Both the position numbers and the translations under genes were made by a program. Shown here piece after piece: positions 44,201 through 52,905 of a DNA stretch of 64,000 bases; position 1 is the stretch's first letter, and the number at the start of each line of letters is the position of its first letter. Source of the DNA: an uncultured Sutterella sp. (GTDB lineage: Bacteria > Pseudomonadota > Gammaproteobacteria > Burkholderiales > Burkholderiaceae_F); the NCBI GenBank assembly GCA_900757865.1, contig CAAEPH010000015.1, forward strand, positions 1 through 64,000. The letters are read 5' to 3'. A model generated the notes under the pieces. That model did not search any database. It worked only from the letters and a program-made list of their open reading frames with translations, and had not been told where the DNA came from.

Positions 44201-44770
44201 AATTCGCCTTCGCAATTTCAGGGGACAACGCCTCCCGTCGCACCCGATTCGGGTAAGGGCGAGGCCTTGATGGATTTGTTGGATAGCGCTCGTGAAGCAG
44301 GTCGTAAGGTGCTCATCTTTACGCAGTTCCGCGAAATGGGAGAGCGCCTGCAGACGTGGATTGAAAATGCGACGGGGCAACGCCCTGACTTTTTGCACGG
44401 TGGCGTGTCGCTTGCGGGGCGAACGAAGATGGTCGAGCGCTTCCAAAACGACGAGTCGGTTCCCGTGATGATTGTCTCGCTTAAAGCGGGTGGCACGGGG
44501 CTCAATCTCGTTGCGGCGACGGTGGTGGTGCATTATGACTTGTGGTGGAACCCAGCGGTTGAAAATCAGGCTACCGACCGAGCTTATCGTATTGGACAAA
44601 AAGAGGCGGTGGACGTCTACCGATTCATCACGTCGGGCACGTTTGAGGAAAAAATTAACGATTTGCTGCAAGCTAAGTCCACGCTCGCCAATCTCACGGT
44701 TGGTGTGGGTGAAAGCTGGTTGGGTGATTTGTCGACCGACGATTTGAAATCGCTCCTGCGACTCCAATAA
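41225..44770 (+). CDS. SWIM-domain SNF2-family helicase/translocase
   Basis: 1181 residues. A zinc-binding SWIM motif lies in the N-terminal part (CTCPDVAVPCKH, about 131-142). A region of about 550 residues without recognised domain follows. Then the SNF2 ATPase has motif I DDMGLGKT (about 746), II DEAQ, III MTGTPVENR, V SLKAGGTGLNLVAA and VI DRAYRIGQ. Such proteins translocate on double-stranded DNA and displace proteins; bacterial SWIM-SNF2 genes are widespread but poorly understood, and some SNF2 proteins act in phage defence (no partner genes seen here). It has ggag 11 nt upstream. It is bracketed by tRNA-Gly pairs in inverted orientation. Confidence 0.92.
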   Translation: MATKLGTNWWSQQWLRALEALDHYGRLPRGKTYFNKGKVLKAGLDPDTLTLHGIVDGSAYTPYETSIQLQPLPKEDEDRLVAAIAERPRLLANLLKGEVPEELGRLCEELNIKLFPDSWKFMTMSCTCPDVAVPCKHIAATYFTLIRTMDIDPFWVFYCRGINLPERLKDLGIDLDAAESSKDLSWLDYWHNDLFDKPEPFKESLKELPYYQLTNQSQALTSLFVTAPDAKQSWLKRRWWVKQYRKISEGARSRRSSPHTWREFLGDNGMSENALPVLTIDETGFVWQLKDGRKKLHPLNDANAAAFLDSLLCRQVFPESTSSTMRFWVSLRELAQQLLEKGALLPGLVRLTRKDMEGVQLAWFPAIQIETVARFLSSFEHALESDRRAVAPYFNFGENAVFSRHEPGEVFVALAAMLSTLASQFLELTLTEQRDKVLITSLLYRDFMASGVQADTIRQWRTLLQPFSFEHKTLDFTPVITVRSLPEGQLSINLGIQKKSTAEGDEAKESKPILYKKILTEPAYESRRYATISLFESLGQVCHDIMPIVESGGQPARLERSDLTEFLFESVPALKLMGVTVMLPKRLQKLLRPKLMSEVKSPRGGVSLLSRDAVTEYDWRLSIGGKEISQEEFEALCQHVGEVIPWNEDFVYLDAELIESMKAALEAPQEISKIDLLKASMTGEFMGFETKLSGNILKEIKRINQVKELPAPKSLNAKLRPYQERGFAWLAKNVELGVGSLIADDMGLGKTLQVISLMLSLKEKDDLKTPVLAILPTTLIANWEKELKKFAPTLSFHVYHGQGRVMNRNCDVVLTSYGTARRDATKLAKTPWRLLILDEAQAVKNPDSETVKALHRLKAGNVVAMTGTPVENRLMEYWSIFSFVEPALLGDAKTFSDRYAQRIEQEHDPKVAEEFKLLTSPFMLRRLKTDKSIINDLPEKTVNDHYVPLRPEQAALYSQTLDETLRLLDSSENGGKKQALVLGLMTKLKQICNSPSQFQGTTPPVAPDSGKGEALMDLLDSAREAGRKVLIFTQFREMGERLQTWIENATGQRPDFLHGGVSLAGRTKMVERFQNDESVPVMIVSLKAGGTGLNLVAATVVVHYDLWWNPAVENQATDRAYRIGQKEAVDVYRFITSGTFEEKINDLLQAKSTLANLTVGVGESWLGDLSTDDLKSLLRLQ

Positions 44771-44816
44771 CCATACCGTGTATGCGGTAATTATGCTCGG
44801 TTTGGGAAGAGGGGCT

Positions 44817-44845
44817 TTGACATTTTTTCGAAATGTCGGTATAGT
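44817..44845 (+). promoter_or_regulatory. Promoter of the plus-strand tRNA-Gly pair
   Basis: TTGACA (44817-44822) and TATAGT (44840-44845) are separated by 17 bp, 23 bp before the first tRNA. Confidence 0.85.
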
Positions 44846-44867
44846 TCCACTTCTTCAATGGATGACC

Positions 44868-44943
44868 GCGGGAGTAGCTCAGTGGGTAGAGCGCAACCTT
44901 GCCAAGGTTGAGGTCGCGAGTTCGAGACTCGTCTCCCGCTCCA
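44868..44943 (+). tRNA. tRNA-Gly(GCC), plus-strand copy 1 (D-loop variant)
   Basis: 76 nt, anticodon GCC, encoded CCA. It differs from the other three copies by one base in the D loop (AGTGGGTA instead of AGTTGGTA); all stems are intact. Confidence 0.96.
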
Positions 44944-44983
44944 GTTCAGCTTTCGAGCTTGATGTTGATTATCCATGAAGTCT

Positions 44984-45059
44984 GCGGGAGTAGCTCAGTT
45001 GGTAGAGCGCAACCTTGCCAAGGTTGAGGTCGCGAGTTCGAGACTCGTCTCCCGCTCCA
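44984..45059 (+). tRNA. tRNA-Gly(GCC), plus-strand copy 2
   Basis: 76 nt, anticodon GCC, encoded CCA, identical to the two minus-strand copies. It is 40 bp after the first plus-strand copy and followed by a terminator. Confidence 0.97.
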
Positions 45060-45072
45060 GATTTCCAAAGGA

Positions 45073-45101
45073 AGGGGAAGCGTGAAGCCTCCCCTTTTTT
45101 C
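45073..45101 (+). terminator. Terminator of the plus-strand tRNA-Gly pair
   Basis: aggggaagc and gcctcccct form a stem with one mismatch, followed by a T-run (45095-45100). Confidence 0.75.
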
Positions 45102-45174
45102 TTGCGAAGAATGGGATAAAGATAAACAAAAACCGAAAAAAATACGTTTTAACGCAGATATTTCGAGATTTATT

Positions 45175-45183
45175 TGCTAAAAT
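45175..45183 (+). promoter_or_regulatory. Extended -10 promoter upstream of rpmF
   Basis: TGC-TAAAAT at 45175-45183 is an extended -10 box; no clear -35 is seen. The leader to rpmF would be about 160 nt. The DUF177 gene (yceD) that usually precedes rpmF is absent from this space. Confidence 0.45.
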
Positions 45184-45351
45184 CCGATTCTTTCTGTCAA
45201 GGTCGAACTCAAACGACATCACTGCCGCCACGGGTGGTATGGTGAGTTCATCCGAAACAGGACTTTTTTCCGGAATGTCCCGAGTGACTTTTTTCGAGTG
45301 TGATCTCGAGGACACTAAACCAATAACACTCGTTTATACGTGGGGTTTGCC

Positions 45352-45534
45352 ATGGCTGTTCAGCAGAACAAAAAATCCACCAACAAGCGCGGTAATCATC
45401 GTGCTCATGACTTTTTAACGAATCCGCCTACCGCTATTGAAGCGACTACGGGCGAAGTTCATCGTCGTCACCACATCAGCCCGACCGGTTTCTACCGCGG
45501 CAAGAAAGTGATCGCGACGAAGGCTGACGAATAA
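45352..45534 (+). CDS. rpmF: 50S ribosomal protein L32
   Basis: 60 residues. The sequence [20 protein letters not shown], then [21 protein letters not shown], is typical of L32 without zinc cysteines. The ATG at 45352 is preferred over an in-frame ATG 12 nt upstream because the family starts MAVQQNK. In many proteobacteria rpmF is followed by plsX and the fab genes; here a terminator and about 420 bp without a gene follow, and plsX is missing. Confidence 0.96.
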   Translation: MAVQQNKKSTNKRGNHRAHDFLTNPPTAIEATTGEVHRRHHISPTGFYRGKKVIATKADE

Positions 45535-45716
45535 GAGTCGTTGCGTGTGTTTCTCGATAGGTAGCGAAGCTTCCTTTGAAGAGAACTCAGCGCCCAAAAG
45601 AGAGATGTCGAGGAAGGGATGCATAACTTCCATGACTTATGATCAGGGGGCTGGGTGAATATGGAGGTGGATACCTCCTTCTTTCAGAGATACCGATCGA
45701 GTGAAACAAAAAGACT

Positions 45717-45757
45717 AAAGGGGTCTACTTGAAAAACGAGTAGGCCCTTTTTGTTTT
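45717..45757 (+). terminator. Terminator in the rpmF-fabH gap
   Basis: aaaggggtctact pairs with agtaggcccttt (one bulge), followed by ttgtttt. The gap from 45535 to 45958 holds this terminator, a small hairpin ggaggt/acctcc (45663-45678) and a weak TACAAT box (45800-45805) possibly belonging to fabH. I see no plsX remnant. Confidence 0.75.
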
Positions 45758-45958
45758 AAGTGCCCGAAGGTGGGACAAGCGCCCAGCGCGAAGCTTCGCT
45801 ACAATCCTTGTTCATAGCAAGGACCAATAGAGACCTTGAGGACGAAAGATGGCAACGCTCAACGCCCTGCGGTTCTATTCACATGACTCTTGATGTACTG
45901 ACGCTGATCGAGCCGTTACAGCGAGAAGTACTCACCATCTACATAGGGAGACAACACC

Positions 45959-46939
45959 ATGTATTCCCGCATTTTGGGAACGGGATCTGCTTTGCCCGCA
46001 ACACGTATCGATAACGATGCCCTGGCACAACAATTAGCCAAAGACGGTATTGAAACGAGCGACGAATGGATTCGTACGCGCACCGGTATTGAAAGTCGCT
46101 ATTTTGCGGATCCCACCCGTGGCGAGACCACCACCAGCATGGCCATTGAAGCGGCTAAAAATGCCCTTGACGCAGCCGGGATTGCAGGTTCTGACGTTGA
46201 TTTGATTATTGTGGCTACGACCACACCGGATATGGTTTTCCCCTCGGTGGCCTGCCATGTGCAGGCAGCGCTTGGCGCAGCGGGGTGTGCGGCTTTTGAT
46301 GTGCAAGCCGTTTGTGCGGGGTTTATCTACGCGTTGAACGCCGCGGATGCGATGTTGCGCGCGGGGCCCTATCGCACCGCCGTGGTGATTGGGGCTGAAA
46401 CGCTCTCGCGGCTTCTTGACATGAAAGATCGCTCAACCTGCGTTCTTTTTGGTGATGGGGCAGGGGCTGTGGTGATGCAAGCCTCGAAAGAGCCCGGTAT
46501 TTTGGCAGCGCGTATGTATGCCGATGGGCGCTACGATGAAAATGTGTTAGGGCTTAAAGCCAATATTGACCATGGGGCTATTTGTGGCGATCCTTTCATT
46601 CGTATGGATGGTCGTCAGGTGTTTAAGTTGGCCGTGGAAGGCTTGACCAATAGTGCTCTTGAAGTTGCGAGGTTGGCCTGCGTACGCACCGAAGACGTGG
46701 CACTGTATGTACCGCACCAGGCCAATTTGCGCATCATGACGATGGTGGCGAAGAAATTGGGGATCGATGAAGACAAAATGGTCAAAACGGTTGCTCAACA
46801 TGGCAATACGTCAGCAGCGTCCGTGCCACTTGCGCTGGATGCTGCGGTACGGGCACAACGCGTGAAGCCAGGTGAGTTGGTCTTACTTCAAGGGGTTGGA
46901 GCAGGTATGGCCTGGGGGTCTGCACTGCTTCGTTGGTAG
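45959..46939 (+). CDS. fabH: 3-oxoacyl-ACP synthase III (FabH)
   Basis: 326 residues. It starts fatty acid synthesis by condensing acetyl-CoA with malonyl-ACP. The catalytic triad is visible: Cys119 in AVCAGFIYAL, His in PHQANLRIM (about 253) and Asn in HGNTSAASV (about 283). The start has gggag 11 nt upstream. It leads the order fabH-fabD-fabG-acpP-fabF. Confidence 0.97.
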   Translation: MYSRILGTGSALPATRIDNDALAQQLAKDGIETSDEWIRTRTGIESRYFADPTRGETTTSMAIEAAKNALDAAGIAGSDVDLIIVATTTPDMVFPSVACHVQAALGAAGCAAFDVQAVCAGFIYALNAADAMLRAGPYRTAVVIGAETLSRLLDMKDRSTCVLFGDGAGAVVMQASKEPGILAARMYADGRYDENVLGLKANIDHGAICGDPFIRMDGRQVFKLAVEGLTNSALEVARLACVRTEDVALYVPHQANLRIMTMVAKKLGIDEDKMVKTVAQHGNTSAASVPLALDAAVRAQRVKPGELVLLQGVGAGMAWGSALLRW

Positions 46940-47034
46940 CTGTACGTTTTTGGGTAGTGTTTCTCATCTTTTGAGATGAGGAAATTATTGATACACTTTT
47001 GGTACTGAATAACTCTCTAAAAAGGGACACAGCC

Positions 47035-47967
47035 ATGACTGTTGCCTTTGTTTTTCCAGGTCAAGGAAGCCAATCGGTAGGGATGCTCGATGGGTTTTCG
47101 GGCAATGCCACGGTAGCCCGAGTGCTCAACGACGCTAATACCATTTTGGGTTTTTCCCTGACGGATTTGATTGCGCAAGGTCCGTTAGAAACCTTGTCGC
47201 TCACCGTGAATACGCAGCCCGCGATGCTCGCTTGTAGCGTGGCCTTTTATGAGGCGTGGCTTGAGCGTGGTGGTAAGGTGCCTGCTTTAATGGCCGGCCA
47301 CTCGTTGGGGGAATATTCCGCGCTTTGCGCTTCGGGCGCGATCACGCTGGCTGAGGCCCTACCGTTAGTGCAGTTTCGTGCTCAAGCCATGCAAGAAGCC
47401 ACACCCGTGGGTTTAGGCGGTATGGCTGCGCTCATCGGTTTGGACGACGAGACGGTGACGGCAGTGTGTGAAAAAGCGCGCTCCGCTGGGGAAGTAGCGC
47501 CAGCGAACTTTAATGCCCCGGGGCAAGTCGTGATCGCGGGTGAAAATGCTGCGCTTGAGACCGCCATGGCGCTAGCCAAAGAAGCAGGGTGTCGTCGTGC
47601 GATCCGACTTCCCGTCTCCGCTCCTTTTCACTCTGTGTTTATGAAGCCCGCTGCAGATAAGCTTTTGCCTCGCTTAGGGAGCATCGCTTGGCAAACGCCA
47701 CGGGTGCCTGTGGTGGCAAATGTCGACGCAGCAATTCATCCCGAGGCCGACACCATTGTCGCTCGACTGACGGCGCAAGCCTTTAGCCCCGTTTTGTGGG
47801 TGAAATCGGTGCAGACCATGGTGGCCAATGGGGTAACGGACATCGTGGAATGCGGTCCTGGGAAAGTGCTGACGGGGTTGGTACGACGTATCGCTCCTGA
47901 GGTGAAACTACACAATATTTACGATGAAACGACCCTCAACGAAACCCTTGACGCGTTGGCCAACTAG
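47035..47967 (+). CDS. fabD: Malonyl-CoA:ACP transacylase (FabD)
   Basis: 310 residues. It moves malonyl groups from CoA to ACP. The nucleophile is in AGHSLGEYSAL (about 89-99), FVFPGQGSQSVGM is the N-terminal motif, and SAPFHSVFMKPA supplies the catalytic His. The ATG at 47035 has aaggg upstream; an earlier in-frame ATG at 46999 lacks one. Confidence 0.97.
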   Translation: MTVAFVFPGQGSQSVGMLDGFSGNATVARVLNDANTILGFSLTDLIAQGPLETLSLTVNTQPAMLACSVAFYEAWLERGGKVPALMAGHSLGEYSALCASGAITLAEALPLVQFRAQAMQEATPVGLGGMAALIGLDDETVTAVCEKARSAGEVAPANFNAPGQVVIAGENAALETAMALAKEAGCRRAIRLPVSAPFHSVFMKPAADKLLPRLGSIAWQTPRVPVVANVDAAIHPEADTIVARLTAQAFSPVLWVKSVQTMVANGVTDIVECGPGKVLTGLVRRIAPEVKLHNIYDETTLNETLDALAN

Positions 47968-48058
47968 TCCAACGACGTAAGGTTTGAAGAGGGGAAACGA
48001 TATACAGCGCGGTCTCACTGCGTCGTAGAGGTCGCGCTACGCATTCGGAGTAAGAACA

Positions 48059-48823
48059 ATGAATAGCGCATTTTCGAATACAGCCTTGGCTGATCGTGTG
48101 GCTCTGATCACGGGAGCGACTCGCGGCATTGGTCGCGCGGTTCTCACCGCCTTTGCCCAAGCGGGGGCCACGGTGGTTGGCACAGCCACAACGGCGGAAG
48201 GGGCTCAAAAAATTCAAGACCATCTCAACGCCTTGGGTGTCAAGGGTGAAGGCCGTGTACTCAATGTCACGGATGCTGAGGCTAGCAAAACGTTGGTAGC
48301 GGAGATCGTTGAGAAATACGGTCGAATCGATATTCTCGTTAACAACGCGGGCATCACGCGCGATACGTTAGTGCTACGCATGCGCGATGAGCAGTGGGCA
48401 GACGTGCTTGAGACGGACTTGACGGCAGCGTTTCGTTTAGCGAAGGCCTGTGTCCGCCCCATGCTTCGCCAAAATGGCGGTCGAATTATCTCGATTAGCT
48501 CCGTCGTGGGCGCCATGGGTAACGCGGGTCAGGTCAATTACGCAGCGGCTAAAGCCGGTTTGATGGGCATGACCAAAGCCTTAGCGCGTGAAATCGGTTC
48601 TCGTGGCGTGACGGTCAATTGCGTAGCCCCAGGCTTTATCGACACCGACATGACGCAAGGGCTCCCTGAGGAGCACAAAACGCAACTGCTCTCGCAAATC
48701 CCGTTAGGGCGCCTTGGGGCAGCCGAAGATGTGGCCAACGCTTGCCTCTTTTTAGCTGCGGATACGGGTGCGTACATCACCGGGACGACTTTGCATGTCA
48801 ATGGGGGCATGTTTATGGGCTAG
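48059..48823 (+). CDS. fabG: 3-oxoacyl-ACP reductase (FabG)
   Basis: 254 residues. This short-chain dehydrogenase reduces 3-oxoacyl-ACP with NADPH. The cofactor motif TGATRGIGRA lies at about 18-27, the NNAG motif follows, and the catalytic Ser and Tyr-Lys are in ISISSVVGAMGNAGQVNYAAAKAG. The family C-terminus TLHVNGGMFMG is present. The hairpin tctacac/gtgtaga (48829-48848) follows it and precedes the acpP promoter. Confidence 0.97.
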   Translation: MNSAFSNTALADRVALITGATRGIGRAVLTAFAQAGATVVGTATTAEGAQKIQDHLNALGVKGEGRVLNVTDAEASKTLVAEIVEKYGRIDILVNNAGITRDTLVLRMRDEQWADVLETDLTAAFRLAKACVRPMLRQNGGRIISISSVVGAMGNAGQVNYAAAKAGLMGMTKALAREIGSRGVTVNCVAPGFIDTDMTQGLPEEHKTQLLSQIPLGRLGAAEDVANACLFLAADTGAYITGTTLHVNGGMFMG

Positions 48824-48850
48824 GCTTTTCTACACAAAACAGTGTAGAGT

Positions 48851-48872
48851 TGCTAAAATACTCAGCTACAAT
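48851..48872 (+). promoter_or_regulatory. Promoter(s) of acpP
   Basis: An extended -10, TGC-TAAAAT (48851-48859), and a second TACAAT (48867-48872) lie 80-100 bp before acpP. The leader contains a hairpin ccccgc/gcgggg (48907-48923). A separate promoter fits the high expression of ACP. Confidence 0.5.
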
Positions 48873-48950
48873 AATTTTTTGGGAAATTTCTCCCGTTAAT
48901 TCCTTTCCCCGCATCTGGCGGGGGTCAACCCCTTTGCGGAGTAAAGAAAA

Positions 48951-49190
48951 ATGGACGATATCGAACAGAAAGTCAAGAAGATTGTTGCCGAACAGTTAGG
49001 CATTAAAGAAGAAGACATCAAGAACGAGTCTTCTTTCATTGAAGATTTGGGCGCTGATAGCCTCACAACGGTCGAAATGTCGCTCGCTCTGGAAGACGCG
49101 TTTGACATTGAAATTCCTGACACCGAACAGGAAAACCTCCGCACGGTTCAGCAGGCGATTGACTACGTCAAGAAAGCCGTGGCCAAGTAA
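48951..49190 (+). CDS. acpP: Acyl carrier protein
   Basis: 79 residues, strongly acidic. Ser37 in [10 protein letters not shown] is the phosphopantetheine attachment site. The start has ggag 9 nt upstream. Codons are those of a highly expressed gene. It lies between fabG and fabF as in most proteobacteria, but a terminator and a 350-bp gap separate it from fabF. Confidence 0.98.
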   Translation: MDDIEQKVKKIVAEQLGIKEEDIKNESSFIEDLGADSLTTVEMSLALEDAFDIEIPDTEQENLRTVQQAIDYVKKAVAK

Positions 49191-49266
49191 TTATTGATGG
49201 GCTAACGGTTAACGGCGTTGACGCCTCTGGGGTGTTGATGAATACGTTAACTGGCTTTTGCTTGAG

Positions 49267-49303
49267 TGGGATCCGTTGCGAAGCGGGTCCCATTGTTGTT
49301 TTT
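49267..49303 (+). terminator. Terminator between acpP and fabF
   Basis: tgggatccg/cgggtccca (49267-49275 with 49284-49292) is followed by ttgttgttttt. The rest of the 353-bp gap (49191-49543) shows no gene and should contain the fabF promoter, which I could not define. Confidence 0.8.
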
Positions 49304-49543
49304 AGTGACCACCTCTTCCCCGATTACCGTTAATCTGTACGGATGAGTTGTGTGTCGAAATGTGGTTGGTGACGAGGGGGCATGTCTTGTGCGTCGCTCA
49401 ACGAGGTTTCTCCTAACCTTGACTGGATCCAGACCATCTTACTCAGAGGAGTCATACTCAACGTTCCTTGTTGCCCGGGTCGCGTCATAGCGCTTGAGAG
49501 GCTCGGGGTAAAAACAGTGGAAAAGGTTGAGTGAAAATAAACT

Positions 49544-50782
49544 ATGCAAGAACGACGTGTCGTAGTAACAGGTCTTGGCATGATTTCGCCAATTGGCTTA
49601 AATGTTGCCGAGAGTTGGGAAGCTGCCCTCGCGGGCAAAAGTGGTGTGGGGCTCATTACGAGCTTTGATACCACGGACTTTAACTGCAAAATCGCCGCTG
49701 AAGTGAAGGGCTTTGACCCCTCTCAGTATCTGGGTGTGAAAGAAGTTCGCCGCCTTGACCGCTTTATCCATTTTGGGGTGGCCGCGGGCATGATGGCCTT
49801 GGATGACGCTCAGCTCTCCATCACGGATGAGAATGCACACGAGATTGGTGTCGCCATTGGCTCGGGGATTGGTGGTTTGCCGGTGATCTGTGATAACCAC
49901 TCTGCGCTGCTCAACCGTGGTCCGCATCGTGTGTCGCCCTTTATGATTCCGGGGTGCATTGTGAATATGGCCTCAGGCATGTTGGCAATTTTGCGAAATT
50001 TGAAAGGTCCCAACATTGCGCACTCGACGGCTTGCTCGACCGGTTTACACGCCATCGGTGAAGCCATGCACATGATCAAGCGCGGCGACGCGACGGTGAT
50101 GGTCGCCGGTGGCGCCGAAGCGACGATTCACCCCTTAGCGATTGGTGCTTTTGACGCCATGCACGCACTCTCGCGCCGTAACGACGACCCGCAGACCGCA
50201 TCGCGTCCTTTTGACAAGGACCGAGACGGCTTTGTGATGGGTGAGGGCTCTGGGATTCTGGTGCTCGAAGAGCTCGAGCACGCCAAAGCGCGGGGCGCCA
50301 AGATCTACGCCGAAATCGTGGGCTATGGTCTCTCGGGTGACGCGTATCACATGACGACACCATCGACCGATGGTCCTCGTCGTTGTATGGAATCGGCCCT
50401 GCGTCATGCCGGTCTTGCGCCGGAGGCGATTGACTATTTGAATGCGCACGGCACCTCAACACCGGTGGGGGATGCAAACGAAGTGAAAGCTATTCGTGAG
50501 GTCTTTGGCGAGCACGCTGATCGCATGGTGGTCAACTCCACGAAGTCGATGACTGGGCACTTGCTTGGGGGCGCTGGCGGTATTGAATCGGTCTTTACGA
50601 TTAAAGCCATCGAAGCGCAAATGACGCCACCCACCATCAATATTTTCAACCAAGATCCTGAGTGCCAGATCGATTGTGCGGCGAACCAAGCCCGCGCGCT
50701 CAAAATCGACTATGCCATGAAAAACTCCTTTGGGTTTGGCGGTACCAACTCGACGATTATCTACAAGCGTTACACGGACTAA
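49544..50782 (+). CDS. fabF: 3-oxoacyl-ACP synthase II (FabF)
   Basis: 412 residues. It elongates acyl-ACP chains. The catalytic Cys164 is in STACSTGLHAIGEA; the two histidines are in NAHGTSTPVGD and SMTGHLLGGAGG, with the conserved Lys before the latter. The N-terminal start RRVVVTGLGMISPIG is typical. The length equals E. coli FabF (413). Confidence 0.97.
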   Translation: MQERRVVVTGLGMISPIGLNVAESWEAALAGKSGVGLITSFDTTDFNCKIAAEVKGFDPSQYLGVKEVRRLDRFIHFGVAAGMMALDDAQLSITDENAHEIGVAIGSGIGGLPVICDNHSALLNRGPHRVSPFMIPGCIVNMASGMLAILRNLKGPNIAHSTACSTGLHAIGEAMHMIKRGDATVMVAGGAEATIHPLAIGAFDAMHALSRRNDDPQTASRPFDKDRDGFVMGEGSGILVLEELEHAKARGAKIYAEIVGYGLSGDAYHMTTPSTDGPRRCMESALRHAGLAPEAIDYLNAHGTSTPVGDANEVKAIREVFGEHADRMVVNSTKSMTGHLLGGAGGIESVFTIKAIEAQMTPPTINIFNQDPECQIDCAANQARALKIDYAMKNSFGFGGTNSTIIYKRYTD

Positions 50783-50822
50783 CGTGACAACGCCATCGCA
50801 TCGCGTTTTGCTCTACACAATT

Positions 50823-50874
50823 CACCCGCTCATAGAAAAGGCCAAGGCTTTTTCTTGTTGAGCGGGTGTTTGTT
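50823..50874 (+). terminator. Terminator of fabF
   Basis: The outer stem cacccgctca/tgagcgggtg (50823-50832 with 50859-50868), with an inner gaaaag/ctttttc stem, is followed by tttgtt. Confidence 0.8.
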
Positions 50875-50946
50875 ATCCAGAAAACAGCGCGTGCGTACGA
50901 CGTTTGCCAAAGATGGGCTTTTCACCTGAGGGGTCAATAGGCAAAA

Positions 50947-50955
50947 TGCTACAAT
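50947..50955 (+). promoter_or_regulatory. Extended -10 promoter upstream of lepA
   Basis: TGC-TACAAT at 50947-50955 lies about 75 bp before lepA. No clear -35 box is seen, which is usual for extended -10 promoters. Confidence 0.45.
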
Positions 50956-51031
50956 AACCCTTCTTTTAAAAATCCTTGTCAGTAAAGCAGATTGAACGCA
51001 AGGCAGTCTTTCGATTACCTACTTTTTTTCG

Positions 51032-52825
51032 ATGAAAAATATCCGTAATTTTTCCATCATTGCCCATATCGACCATGGCAAATCGACCTTGGCCGATCGT
51101 TTGATTCAACGCTGTGGAGGTCTCTCGGATCGCGAGATGAGCGAACAAGTGCTCGACAGCATGGATCTCGAGCGTGAACGTGGTATCACCATCAAAGCTC
51201 AAACAGCCAGCCTTCGCTACACCGCTAAAGACGGTCAAGTCTATAACCTCAATTTGATTGACACACCGGGGCACGTGGACTTTTCCTACGAGGTGAGTCG
51301 CTCCCTATCGGCCAGCGAAGGAGCTTTGCTGGTGGTAGATGCGACACAAGGGGTAGAAGCCCAGACGGTCGCCAATTGCTACACCGCCATTGATTTAGGG
51401 GTCGAAGTGATCCCTGTGCTCAACAAGATGGACCTCAATAGCGCCGATCCTATCGCAGCTGCCGAAGAAATTGAGGATGTCATTGGAATTGACGCAACGG
51501 ATGCTATTCAAGCTTCGGCTAAAACCGGGATGGGCATTGACGAGATTCTGGAGCGTGTGGTGCGTGATGTGCCTCCTCCCTCGGGCGATCCCGAAGGCCC
51601 CTTGCAAGCCCTGATCATTGACTCTTGGTTCGATAATTACGTGGGGGTCGTGATGCTCGTGCGTGTGGTCAACGGCACGCTTCGCCCCAAAGATAAGATC
51701 CGTTTGATGGCAACGGGGGCCAATCACTTGGTCGAACAGTTGGGCGTCTTTACGCCGAAGTCCGAAATGCGCTCCTCGTTGAGTGCGGGCGAAGTGGGCT
51801 TTATCATTTCCGGGATCAAAGAGCTTAAAGATGCACGCGTGGGCGATACGGTCACGTTGGCGCAAAAACCTGCAGAAAAACCGCTTCCTGGCTTTAAGGA
51901 AGTGAAACCACAGGTGTTCGCGGGGCTTTATCCGGTGGAGTCGAATCAGTATGAGGCGTTGCGTGACGCACTCACGAAATTGCAACTCAACGATGCGGCC
52001 CTGCATTTTGAACCCGAAGTTTCTCAAGCACTGGGATTTGGTTTCCGTGCCGGGTTCTTAGGGCTTTTGCACATGGACATTGTGCAAGAGCGCTTGGAGC
52101 GTGAGTACAACATGGACCTTATTACCACGGCTCCTTCCGTGGTCTACGAAGTGCTCATGACCAATGGGGAAACCGTGATGGTGGAAAACCCCTCCAAGTT
52201 GCCCCCCGTGGACAAGATCGCCGAGATTCGTGAACCGATTGATACCGTGACGATTTTCGTGCCTGATGAATACGTGGGTCCGGTGATGAAGCTCTGCCAA
52301 GAAAAGCGTGGTGTGCAGATTAACCTCGCCTATCACGGTCGCCAGGTGCATTTAACGTACGAGTTGCCACTGGCCGAGATTGTGCTCGACTTTTTCGATC
52401 GCATGAAATCCATGACGCGTGGCTATGCGTCTATGGACTACGAATTTAAAGAGTATCGTGCGTCGGACGTGGTACGCGTTGATATGCTCATCAATGGCGA
52501 CAAGGTGGACGCGCTTTCTAGCATTTTGCACCGCTCCAACGCAGTGACGCGAGGCCGTGAGATCGTGACGCGACTCCGTTCACTCATTCCTCGACAAATG
52601 TACGAAGTGGCGATTCAAGCGGCCATTGGCGCCAACATTATTGCTCGCGAAAACGTGAAAGCGCTTCGGAAAAATGTGCTTGCGAAATGTTACGGTGGCG
52701 ACATTACGCGTAAGCGTAAACTGTTAGAGAAGCAAAAAGCGGGTAAGAAACGCATGAAACAGGTGGGGTCGGTTGAAATTCCACAAGAAGCGTTCTTGGC
52801 TATTTTGCAGGTCGACGATAAATAG
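51032..52825 (+). CDS. lepA: Elongation factor 4 (LepA)
   Basis: 597 residues. This ribosome-dependent GTPase is thought to assist initiation or back-translocation. G1 [13 protein letters not shown] is at about 10-22, G2/G3 ERGITIK and DTPGHVDF follow, and G4 is NKMD. The LepA-specific C-terminal domain ends with [19 protein letters not shown]. The length equals E. coli LepA (599). It leads the lepA-lepB-rnc-era-recO order. Confidence 0.98.
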   Translation: MKNIRNFSIIAHIDHGKSTLADRLIQRCGGLSDREMSEQVLDSMDLERERGITIKAQTASLRYTAKDGQVYNLNLIDTPGHVDFSYEVSRSLSASEGALLVVDATQGVEAQTVANCYTAIDLGVEVIPVLNKMDLNSADPIAAAEEIEDVIGIDATDAIQASAKTGMGIDEILERVVRDVPPPSGDPEGPLQALIIDSWFDNYVGVVMLVRVVNGTLRPKDKIRLMATGANHLVEQLGVFTPKSEMRSSLSAGEVGFIISGIKELKDARVGDTVTLAQKPAEKPLPGFKEVKPQVFAGLYPVESNQYEALRDALTKLQLNDAALHFEPEVSQALGFGFRAGFLGLLHMDIVQERLEREYNMDLITTAPSVVYEVLMTNGETVMVENPSKLPPVDKIAEIREPIDTVTIFVPDEYVGPVMKLCQEKRGVQINLAYHGRQVHLTYELPLAEIVLDFFDRMKSMTRGYASMDYEFKEYRASDVVRVDMLINGDKVDALSSILHRSNAVTRGREIVTRLRSLIPRQMYEVAIQAAIGANIIARENVKALRKNVLAKCYGGDITRKRKLLEKQKAGKKRMKQVGSVEIPQEAFLAILQVDDK

Positions 52826-52905
52826 GGCCCCGAGCATTATCGAGATAGTGCGCTGGACTTGGGAGCGTGACTCCTGGGATGCCTCTTCTAGAGAAAGGTT
52901 AATTC

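Noticed and set aside
43844..44767. 307-codon minus-strand open frame inside the SNF2 gene
   Set aside because: It overlaps the conserved helicase motifs on the other strand and resembles no family.
40699..45059. Integrated mobile element at the tRNA genes
   Set aside because: No integrase, transposase or direct attachment repeats are visible; only the inverted tRNA genes and one helicase.
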